A DNA stretch of 17,702 nt from a candidate division CSSED10-310 bacterium (GTDB lineage: Bacteria; CSSED10-310; JAFGDC01). A program made the translations under genes and the position numbers. Each line of letters opens with the position of its first letter. Positions within the stretch are counted from its first letter, which is position 1. Shown here one piece after another: positions 1 to 6,217 of the stretch. Under the pieces are notes generated by a model, which saw only the letters and a program-made list of their open reading frames with translations, was not told where the DNA came from and searched no databases. The stretch covers positions 1 through 17,702 of the forward strand of contig JAFGDC010000217.1 of NCBI GenBank assembly GCA_016932295.1, in the 5' to 3' direction.

Positions 1-1473
1 ATGGTGGTAATGGGGGCATCCGATACGGATGATCTTGCCCAGCGCCTTGTCGACCGTGTGGTTCAACTCACCGGCGCGGAGCGGGTGATTCTGTTTCGAC
101 ATGCGGGGGGGGGGCTCCTGGAAGAGTATCGGGCGCGAATCACCGAGGGACTCGAGGGCGGTTACAGTCGGGGAGTGATAGAGCGAGCGATGAACGAGGG
201 AATGCCGCTTCTGATTCGCGATATCGGCACCGATTCAGCTCTCGCCGCGAGGGATAGCATCCGCGCCATGGATCTTCGAACCGTCCTGGCGGTGCCGCTC
301 CGTTCACCGGAGCGGTCCACCGATGTGAGCGGGACACTCCCCGCCATTCTCGGCTTGCTGTATGCGGACAGCAGGATCCGTTTCCGTTCACTGGATGAAC
401 GGCATCTTGCGGTTCTCGAGATACTGGCCAACCACGCCGCGGTGTCCTTTATCAATCATGCGTTGCGGGAGAGGCTGGAGGTGGAGACCGAGAGCTATCG
501 TCGCGAAGTGGCGATGCATTTTCCCGAGTTGATCGGTGAGAGCGTCGCCATGCGGAACATCGCCATGATGATCGATCGTCTCGCTGACAAGGACATCCGG
601 GTACTCATCACGGGGGAGACGGGAACAGGCAAGGATCTCGTGGCGCGGCTGCTGCACGGATATGGAATCAGGAAACACAAACCGTTCGTACACCTTGACT
701 GCACAGCCATTCCGGATACATTGCTGGAGAGCGAACTCTTCGGGATCGAAAAAGGAGTCGCAACCGGTGTGAACAACCGGTCGGGCGTGTTTGAATGGGC
801 TGCGGACGGCGTTATCTTCCTCGATCATGTCGAGGATATCCCCAGTCGTATCCAAGCGAAACTCCTGCGCGTCCTGCAGGAAGGACGATTCAATCCGGTC
901 GGCTCCACCCGCGAGATCGATACCAATGCACGGATCATCTCGGCAAGCCGTTCTTCCGCCGATTCTTTGCTCACGGGATCCACGCTCAGGGATGATCTGT
1001 ACTACAGGCTCAACGGCGTTACTATCGCCCTGCCGCCACTGCGGGAGAGGCTGGAGGATGTGCCGTTGCTGGCGGCGCACTTCCTCGCAAAATACAGCAC
1101 CGAGGTCGGCCGGGAAATCAAGGGTTTTTCCCGCGATGCCCTGACCGAGATGGTGAATTATGGCTGGCCCGGCAACATCAGGGAGTTGGAAAACCGTATC
1201 AGGCGCGCGGTGGTGATGTCGCCAAGAGACCATAGGGAGATCACCGCCATGGATCTCCCCATCCCCATGACCGGCTCGCGGGTTTTCGGTCTCAAGCAGC
1301 AGCTCGATCGTTGGGAGAGTGAAGTAATCCGTGATGCGTTGGTGACGCATGGTGGCAGCGTTACGGACGCGGCTCGTGCCCTGGGCATCTCGCGGATGGC
1401 CATGACCCGATTGGCCAGCAAGCATGACATTGATGTCCACGACATCAGGCTGCACAGGAAACCAGCGCAATGA
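1..1473 (+). CDS. GAF-AAA+-Fis-HTH regulator of the sigma-54 activator family, degenerate ATPase (5' end possibly cut)
   Basis: A 490-residue frame has an N-terminal GAF domain (about 10-160), a sigma-54-activator-type AAA+ domain (about 177-415) and a Fis-type helix-turn-helix (about 453-475). Walker A GETGTGKD (205-212), both arginine-finger candidates (R330 and R336) and the sensor II WPGNIRELEN stretch are intact. Key residues are altered: Walker B reads FLDH (D275, H276), where the catalytic Glu is normally found. The switch Asn of the LNCAAL-type motif is Asp233. The sensor I Thr-Asn is Ser-Arg. The GAFTGA loop is GVATGV (252-257). I infer that it binds DNA and ATP but hydrolyses ATP poorly or not at all, and probably does not contact sigma-54 in the usual way. 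Its stop overlaps the next start by 4 bp (ATGA), so the two are probably translationally coupled. The frame starts at base 1; compared with its neighbour about 20 N-terminal residues are missing, so the true start may lie outside the window. Confidence 0.88.
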   Translation: MVVMGASDTDDLAQRLVDRVVQLTGAERVILFRHAGGGLLEEYRARITEGLEGGYSRGVIERAMNEGMPLLIRDIGTDSALAARDSIRAMDLRTVLAVPLRSPERSTDVSGTLPAILGLLYADSRIRFRSLDERHLAVLEILANHAAVSFINHALRERLEVETESYRREVAMHFPELIGESVAMRNIAMMIDRLADKDIRVLITGETGTGKDLVARLLHGYGIRKHKPFVHLDCTAIPDTLLESELFGIEKGVATGVNNRSGVFEWAADGVIFLDHVEDIPSRIQAKLLRVLQEGRFNPVGSTREIDTNARIISASRSSADSLLTGSTLRDDLYYRLNGVTIALPPLRERLEDVPLLAAHFLAKYSTEVGREIKGFSRDALTEMVNYGWPGNIRELENRIRRAVVMSPRDHREITAMDLPIPMTGSRVFGLKQQLDRWESEVIRDALVTHGGSVTDAARALGISRMAMTRLASKHDIDVHDIRLHRKPAQ

Positions 1474-3011
1474 GTGGCATCGGGGAAAGAATCCAACTGC
1501 TGCTCACGGCGAGTCGATCGATGAATGCCGTTCGTGAGTTTGACCAGGTCGTACATACCACTCGGGAGATGGCCTTGCGGTTTACCGGCGCCGAACGGTG
1601 CTTCCTTATCTTCCGGTTGGATGACGGTTGTTTCCTGATCACTGACGGTACTCATGGATGGCAAACCGAGAACGAGATTGATCTCTCCTATTCAATGGTG
1701 AGGAAAGTACTCGCTGACGTACGGGCGGCGCTCTGGATGAACGGCGGCGACGGTCACGAGATCGAAGCGAGTGAGAGCATCCTGGCCTTGAATCTTCAGA
1801 CCGTCATGTGTGCCCCCTTACAGTGCCGGTTGAATCTTGTCATGCGGGAGGATGGCGCGGCCGGCGCGCCGGTGGCCGGCACCGATGTCATGACCTATCA
1901 GCCGGTGGGTGCACTGTATGTCGATACGGCAGGTTCCATCACGCGATTCAACGGTGAGGATGTCCGGTTTTTCGAGTTGTTTGCCGGTCATGCCGCGGCA
2001 GCCCTGGAGAATGCCCTTATCTGGGATCGGCTGCGTCGTGAACATGATCACCTGCGGCGGCGGGTGGAAGCGAAATATCATTATCAGAACATCATCGGCG
2101 AAAGCCCCCCAATGCAGCGCGTCTATGAGCTGTTGGAACTGGTCAAGGATACTGATGTCGAAGTGTTGATCACGGGAGAGACCGGAACGGGCAAGGAGTT
2201 GATTGCCAAGACCCTGCATTTCAATGGCGGGCGGCGTGGAGGTATTTTTTCCCAGGTGAACTGCGCGGCTTTGCCGGAGGACTTGGTGGAAGCGGAACTG
2301 TTTGGCATAGAACGGGCCGTGGCCAGCGGAGTGAGCGCAAGGAAAGGCCGTTTCGAAGCCGCCCACCAGGGCACGCTCTTCCTGGATGAGATCGCCGATA
2401 TGCCCCTCATGGTGCAGATCAAGATTCTCCATTTCCTGCAGGATCATAAATTCAGACGTGTCGGTGGCAGGGAAGAGTTGAGTTCCGATGTGAGGGTGAT
2501 CGCCGCCACCAACAAGGACCTGCAGGCGGAGATGGCGGCGAAGCATTTCCGGGAGGATCTGTTCTATCGTCTGAACACCGTGGTGATCGCCTTGCCGCCC
2601 CTGCGGGAGCGTGGTGAGGACATCCTGCTCATCGCTTACGACTGTCTCGAACGGATCAAGTCACGTTACAAACTCACGGTCAAGGGCTTCACCAAGACCG
2701 CCGAATGCCGGCTCCTGGAGAATTTCTGGCCGGGTAACGTGCGGGAACTCATCCACGTGATTCAGCGTGCGGCGATTCTGGCACGCGGCTCCCTGATCGA
2801 GGAAGATGGCCTGTTCGACGCACCGGAGCAACCACTGGAAGTGCCGTCCGGTTCCTTCACCGAGATGCGAGACAGCCTGGAAAGCCAGATCATCGCCAGG
2901 GAACTGGCCGCTGAGGCTGGCAACATAGCCGCCGCCGCCAGAAGGCTTAATGTCACCAGGAAAACATTGTATGACAAACTGAGAAAGCACGGTCTGCCGG
3001 ATCGACCGTGA
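1470..3011 (+). CDS. GAF-AAA+-Fis-HTH regulator of the sigma-54 activator family, ATPase motifs intact
   Basis: This 513-residue protein has the same layout as its upstream neighbour: GAF domain (about 20-190), AAA+ domain (about 208-445) and C-terminal Fis-type HTH (about 484-508). Here the ATPase core is complete: Walker A GETGTGKE (236-243), switch Asn264 in VNCAAL, Walker B FLDE (D306, E307), sensor I AATN, an arginine-finger segment FREDLFYRLN, and WPGNVREL. The GAFTGA loop that activators use to contact sigma-54 is replaced by AVASGV (283-288). GAF domains usually sense small ligands or mediate dimerisation. The ATGA overlap with the preceding gene and the shared architecture point to a duplicated pair working together, perhaps as a mixed ring. 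No response-regulator receiver domain is present. The target genes cannot be read from this window. Confidence 0.9.
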   Translation: MSGIGERIQLLLTASRSMNAVREFDQVVHTTREMALRFTGAERCFLIFRLDDGCFLITDGTHGWQTENEIDLSYSMVRKVLADVRAALWMNGGDGHEIEASESILALNLQTVMCAPLQCRLNLVMREDGAAGAPVAGTDVMTYQPVGALYVDTAGSITRFNGEDVRFFELFAGHAAAALENALIWDRLRREHDHLRRRVEAKYHYQNIIGESPPMQRVYELLELVKDTDVEVLITGETGTGKELIAKTLHFNGGRRGGIFSQVNCAALPEDLVEAELFGIERAVASGVSARKGRFEAAHQGTLFLDEIADMPLMVQIKILHFLQDHKFRRVGGREELSSDVRVIAATNKDLQAEMAAKHFREDLFYRLNTVVIALPPLRERGEDILLIAYDCLERIKSRYKLTVKGFTKTAECRLLENFWPGNVRELIHVIQRAAILARGSLIEEDGLFDAPEQPLEVPSGSFTEMRDSLESQIIARELAAEAGNIAAAARRLNVTRKTLYDKLRKHGLPDRP

Positions 3012-3018
3012 TACCGTG

Positions 3019-3035
3019 TTAAAGGGGTCAGGTCT
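3019..3035. repeat. Possible REP-like dispersed repeat end (GGGGTCAGGTCTT)
   Basis: The sequence TTAAAGGGGTCAGGTCTTC sits between the converging genes and supplies the stop codon of the minus-strand gene. From memory, AAAGGGGTCAGGTCTT is a recurrent end sequence of REP-like elements linked to IS200-type REP-associated transposases in several proteobacterial genomes. Only one copy is visible here, so repetition cannot be shown from the window. Confidence 0.3.
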
Positions 3036-3369
3036 TCGGCGTTGTTGCGGTCCGCCTGGGCAGAAAAGAAAGCGCAATACCCAGCACGATACCGATAACG
3101 ATGAATACCGCCAGGTTGACCAGCAGGTTCTTCACTGTATCAAGGCCGAGTACATTGGTGATAGCGTTGTAGAGTTTCCAGAGTCCCAGCAGGAGTGGTC
3201 CGATCAAGCCCAGGACCAATCCCCACGCTCCATAGAAACGGAGCGCTCTGGTCATGATGCCCAGCGCTCCGCCGATGATGATTCCGATCGCAGGAGTGAC
3301 AACGGCGAGCCACCACAAGAGCATAGCTACGTTTTGCTCATTCAGGATGAAATCGAGAAACCGTTCCAT
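3028..3369 (-). CDS. Small three-helix membrane protein, unknown function
   Basis: This 113-residue protein is almost entirely hydrophobic, with three likely membrane helices at about 14-38, 46-70 and 80-103 and a short basic tail (RRTATTPKT). A longer frame could start at 3423, but the ATG at 3369 is chosen because a strong Shine-Dalgarno (GGAGGGAGGG on the minus strand) lies just upstream. The helices are rich in glycine and small residues (IGIIIGGALGIM), which suits tight packing. I do not recognise a named family. It is convergent with the regulator gene, with only 16 bp between the two stops. Its last codons and stop overlap a GGGGTCAGGTCTT sequence that resembles a dispersed repeat (see findings), so the C-terminus may have been set by repeat insertion. 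Confidence 0.75.
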   Translation of the reverse strand: MERFLDFILNEQNVAMLLWWLAVVTPAIGIIIGGALGIMTRALRFYGAWGLVLGLIGPLLLGLWKLYNAITNVLGLDTVKNLLVNLAVFIVIGIVLGIALSFLPRRTATTPKT

Positions 3370-3489
3370 ATGAGCCCTCCCTCCAAGGGAATGCATGCTA
3401 GTTTGTCCGGGGTCATCATGCAAGCCATGTCACGAACGATGGCACCATTCTGTCGGCGGGGGGATCGACTTCACCCCAATCCACTGCCA

Positions 3490-3525
3490 GGAAGCGCACC
3501 GGAGTCGGGAAGCGCACCGGGGTCG
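3490..3525. repeat. Two tandem 18-bp direct repeats
   Basis: GGAAGCGCACCGGAGTCG (3490-3507) is followed immediately by GGAAGCGCACCGGGGTCG (3508-3525). They differ at one base. The second copy runs straight into the hairpin that starts at 3518. Confidence 0.85.
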
Positions 3526-3560
3526 TACCCCGAATCACTTACTTTTCGGTGTGAAGTGAT
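3518..3560. repeat. Double hairpin, REP-like
   Basis: Two inverted repeats lie side by side. The first is CGGGGT-CGT-ACCCCG (3518-3532, perfect 6-bp stem, 3-nt loop). The second is ATCACTT (3534-3540) paired with AAGTGAT (3554-3560). A short GC-rich hairpin next to a conserved flank, in an intergenic region, is typical of REP/RAYT-type elements. Neither hairpin is followed by a T-run on either strand, so a simple intrinsic terminator is unlikely. Confidence 0.5.
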
Positions 3561-3739
3561 GACAGCAAATGCCCTACAACGGTTGAGCTTTTCTTCAGTC
3601 AAATTGGTACGACGATTTTGGCAGGCGCATTGCTCCGTAGTAGACGCCGCGTGTTCCACGGGCGAGACGGCATCCTTGAATGGCGTTCTCCATGTGTGGC
3701 TGCCGCCCGTTCAATCATAGGCGGTAGATTCAGACCCTG

Positions 3740-3771
3740 TTGACTGGCGGCCGCCAGATCGTCTTGATACA
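3740..3771 (+). promoter_or_regulatory. Possible tatA promoter overlapping a 14-bp palindrome
   Basis: TTGACT (3740-3745) resembles a -35 box, and TTGATA (3764-3769), 18 bp further on, is a poor but possible -10. The perfect palindrome CTGGCGGCCGCCAG (3744-3757) sits in the spacer, where a repressor dimer could bind. tatA begins at 3810. Confidence 0.3.
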
Positions 3772-3809
3772 CTGGGGTGGGAGTAGCGAACATACAAGGA
3801 GAATATGCC

Positions 3810-4082
3810 ATGTTTGGAATAGGGATCCCCGAACTGCTGGTCATTATGGCGGTTGCCTTGCTCGTATTCGGCCCGAAGCGCTTGCCCGAGTTGGGCAAGG
3901 CCCTGGGCCGCGGACTTTCCGAATTCAGGAAGGCCTCGAACGAACTGCGGGATGCCATGGAATTGGATCGTGACAACAACCACGGCGGGTCTGGAACAGC
4001 CGGTAATCTTGCCGAACCTGGCACCGGGAACGATGTGGTGATCGTCGATGGAGAAGGGATCCACCATCCCTCCCATGAGTGA
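3810..4082 (+). CDS. tatA: Sec-independent protein translocase subunit TatA/B
   Basis: This 90-residue Tat subunit has a short N-terminal membrane helix ([20 protein letters not shown], 1-20), the conserved [14 protein letters not shown] hinge and amphipathic helix (20-48), and an acidic, disordered tail. TatA oligomers form the pore through which TatC-bound folded proteins with twin-arginine signals cross the cytoplasmic membrane. The ATG at 3810 is chosen because AAGGAG (3796-3801) lies 8 nt upstream; an earlier in-frame start at 3777 has no such site. The gene overlaps tatC. There is no separate tatB in the window, so this protein may serve both roles, as in minimal TatAC systems, or tatB may lie elsewhere. 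Confidence 0.93.
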   Translation: MFGIGIPELLVIMAVALLVFGPKRLPELGKALGRGLSEFRKASNELRDAMELDRDNNHGGSGTAGNLAEPGTGNDVVIVDGEGIHHPSHE

Positions 4083-4821
4083 GGCGGATCTGAACGGGCA
4101 GAGCGGCAGGTCCATGGGGTTCCTCGAGCACCTCGAGGAGCTGCGTGGCACATTGATCAGAATACTCGCGACCTTGGTTGCGGGTTTCATCTTCTGCTGG
4201 TTTTTTCGCGCTCCTCTCAGGCGCATGCTGGTGAGTCCTTTGCTGGCCGCCCTGCCGGAGGGCTCGGGAAATCTGATCTTCACAAAGGTGCCGGAAGGTT
4301 TTTTTGCATACCTCTGGATCAGTTTCATCGCGGGTGCAATTCTCACTTCCCCGCTGCTTTTTTATCAGCTCTGGCGTTTCATCGCACCCGGATTGTATCG
4401 CAATGAGAGGCGCTATACTCTGGCGTTCGTCGGTGCATCCTCGGTGTGTTTTCTTGCAGGGACCATACTGGCTTACGAGTATGTCTTCCCGGTCGGATTC
4501 TCTTTCTTCATGAAGTTCGGTGATGCGCAGATCCAGCCATTGATCCGTCTGAGCGATTATCTTGCCTTCAGCAGTAAACTGTTGCTCGCTTTTGGCCTGG
4601 TCTTTGAGACACCGATCGTCATCATTGCCTTGACAAGGATGGGACTGGTGCATCCGGCGACTCTCGCCAGGAAAAGGAAATATGTGTTAGTCGGACTGTT
4701 CGTGGTTGCCGCCGTTTTTACACCACCGGATGTGATCACTCAACTTCTGATGGCGCTCCCCCTGGCGCTTCTCTTTGAACTCAGCCTGCTGCTGGCCAGG
4801 CTCTTCGAAAAGAAACCTTGA
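4075..4821 (+). CDS. tatC: Sec-independent protein translocase subunit TatC
   Basis: TatC is the six-helix membrane receptor for twin-arginine signal peptides. The N-terminal FLEHLEELR motif, the [11 protein letters not shown] loop with the conserved Glu, the [22 protein letters not shown] segment and the [19 protein letters not shown] terminal helices are all present. Length (248 residues) is normal. The start is uncertain. ATG 4075 gives the usual short N-terminus (MSEADLNGQ) and overlaps the tatA stop by 8 bp; a GAGAAGGGA stretch lies upstream at a rather long distance. An in-frame ATG at 4048 would add nine residues. The overlap indicates co-expression with tatA, its functional partner. 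Confidence 0.93.
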   Translation: MSEADLNGQSGRSMGFLEHLEELRGTLIRILATLVAGFIFCWFFRAPLRRMLVSPLLAALPEGSGNLIFTKVPEGFFAYLWISFIAGAILTSPLLFYQLWRFIAPGLYRNERRYTLAFVGASSVCFLAGTILAYEYVFPVGFSFFMKFGDAQIQPLIRLSDYLAFSSKLLLAFGLVFETPIVIIALTRMGLVHPATLARKRKYVLVGLFVVAAVFTPPDVITQLLMALPLALLFELSLLLARLFEKKP

Positions 4822-4891
4822 TGCAACCTGGGTTGGGGCATACTCTAAAGGTCCACTGGTCGCGCCTGACAATCATGTAAAGGAGGGACTC

Positions 4892-6079
4892 ATGGCGATT
4901 TCGCGGAAAATCGAGCAGTACATGACCAAGGCTTCCTGGATTCGGAAAATGTTCGAAGAGGGTGGCAAACTGCGCGCGCGCTACGGCGAGGAAAATGTGT
5001 TCGACTATACGCTTGGGAATCCCATCGTCGAACCGCCGGCCCTGGTGAAACAAGTACTGCGTGATCTGGCGGAAGAGCCGGTGGCCGGCATGCATCGATA
5101 CATGAGCAACGCCGGGTATGAAAGCACCCGAACGGCGGTGGCTCGATATTTGTCCGGCCTCTTCGATCTGCCTTTCGACATGCAGCACATCGTGATGACG
5201 GTGGGCGCCGGCGGCGGTCTCAATGTGACCCTCAAGGCATTGTTGAACGCGGGTGATGAGGTGATCATCAATTCGCCATTTTTCGTCGAATACAAATTTT
5301 ATCTCGACAATCATGGCGGCATGCCGGTGGTAGTGCCCACCAGCGAGGATTTCGCTCTTGATCCGGATGCGATCAGGAGAGCCATTACGGCTAAGACGCG
5401 AGTGGTGTTGGTAAACTCCCCCAACAATCCAACCGGGGTGATCTACAGCCGGGACTGTCTTGCGGGAGTGGCGGCGGTGCTTCGCGAGGCCGAGGAGACG
5501 CATGGCGCTCCCATTTACCTGGTCAGCGACGAACCATATCGGAAAATCGTTTATGACGGCGCCGACTGCCCCAGCATCCTGCACGCACATCCCAACTCGA
5601 TCATCATCACGTCTCATTCAAAGGATCTCGCCCTGCCCGGGGAACGAATCGGTTACATTGCGGTCAATCCTGCGCTTGATGGCGTTCAGCAGCTCATGAA
5701 TGCGCTCATCTTCTGCAATCGGACGCTCGGATTCGTGAATGCCCCTGCGCTCCAGCAGCGCATCGTGGAACGTTGTGTGCAGGAGGGAGTCGATATTGGC
5801 TTTTACCAGGAGAAGCGGGACATGTTGTTCGAGGGGCTGACCGCCCTGGGATACGAAGTGGTGAAACCGCAGGGAACATTTTACATGTTTCCCAGGTCCC
5901 CCCTTGTCGATGATGTGGCATTCGTCAATCGAGCGCTGGCGAAACGGCTGCTGCTGGTGCCGGGGGCCGGTTTCGGCACGCCCGGGTACTTCAGAATCGC
6001 CTATTGCACCGTTCAAAACCAGACCATCGAGCGCTCCCTGCCGATCTTCGCGGAACTTATCAAGGCATCTCGCGTTTGA
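4892..6079 (+). CDS. Class I/II pyridoxal-phosphate aminotransferase (AspB-like)
   Basis: This 395-residue fold-type I aminotransferase has the cofactor-binding NSPNNPTG motif (175-182), SDEPYRKI (212-219) with the Asp that pairs with the pyridine nitrogen, and the Schiff-base lysine K244 in TSHSKDLALPGERIGY. A C-terminal YFRIAYC carries the likely substrate-carboxylate Arg. It transfers an amino group between an amino acid and a 2-oxo acid in the cytoplasm. The exact substrate cannot be read from the motifs. The N-terminus (about 1-40, IEQYMTKASWIRKMFEEGGKL) is longer than in minimal aspartate aminotransferases. The start at 4892 is fixed by a near-perfect AAGGAGGG at 4880-4887; a longer frame reaching back into tatC lacks such a site. 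It lies 70 bp after tatC and may be transcribed with it. Confidence 0.88.
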   Translation: MAISRKIEQYMTKASWIRKMFEEGGKLRARYGEENVFDYTLGNPIVEPPALVKQVLRDLAEEPVAGMHRYMSNAGYESTRTAVARYLSGLFDLPFDMQHIVMTVGAGGGLNVTLKALLNAGDEVIINSPFFVEYKFYLDNHGGMPVVVPTSEDFALDPDAIRRAITAKTRVVLVNSPNNPTGVIYSRDCLAGVAAVLREAEETHGAPIYLVSDEPYRKIVYDGADCPSILHAHPNSIIITSHSKDLALPGERIGYIAVNPALDGVQQLMNALIFCNRTLGFVNAPALQQRIVERCVQEGVDIGFYQEKRDMLFEGLTALGYEVVKPQGTFYMFPRSPLVDDVAFVNRALAKRLLLVPGAGFGTPGYFRIAYCTVQNQTIERSLPIFAELIKASRV

Positions 6080-6158
6080 TCGGGGACCGGGTGGCGGTGC
6101 CGGGCGGCGGTTCGCGCAGACCGGAGCATGGCTGTGATCGGCCGGATTTCACCGCCGG

Positions 6159-6172
6159 TCCCGGTACCGGGA
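6159..6172. promoter_or_regulatory. 14-bp perfect palindrome upstream of mrfA
   Basis: TCCCGGTACCGGGA lies 45 bp before the mrfA start. It could be an operator for a dimeric regulator or a transcript hairpin. I do not recognise it as a known LexA-type box. Confidence 0.3.
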
Positions 6173-6217
6173 TGCACACTTGCAGATTCTGATAGTGCCG
6201 GGCGCCAATGGAGGAGT

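Larger units (their letters stand above)
3370..3809. other. Gene-poor intergenic stretch with repeats, hairpins and the tatA promoter region
   Basis: About 440 bp lie between the divergent small membrane gene and tatA. The open frames crossing it in both directions lack ribosome-binding sites and recognisable domains. It contains an 18-bp imperfect tandem duplication (3490-3525), two adjacent hairpins (3518-3532 and 3534-3560), a 14-bp palindrome (3744-3757) and a weak promoter candidate before tatA. On the minus strand just upstream of the small membrane gene, TTGCAT-17-TAGCAT (about 3390-3420) is a weak promoter candidate. The central part (about 3600-3720) could be decayed coding sequence, but I recognise no family. 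Confidence 0.6.

Noticed and set aside
388..1470. Long 360-residue minus-strand open frame opposite the first regulator
   Set aside because: It lies antisense to a gene with clear domains, has no ribosome-binding site and shows no recognisable motif.
3016..3720. 234-residue plus-strand open frame between the regulator and tatA
   Set aside because: Its first half is antisense to the small membrane gene, the rest crosses the hairpins and repeats, and the composition is that of a non-coding frame.
3595..3720. Short minus-strand peptide frames (for example one reading MENAIQGCRLARG...)
   Set aside because: They are about 30-45 residues, without a ribosome-binding site or recognised family; decayed coding sequence is possible but unsupported.
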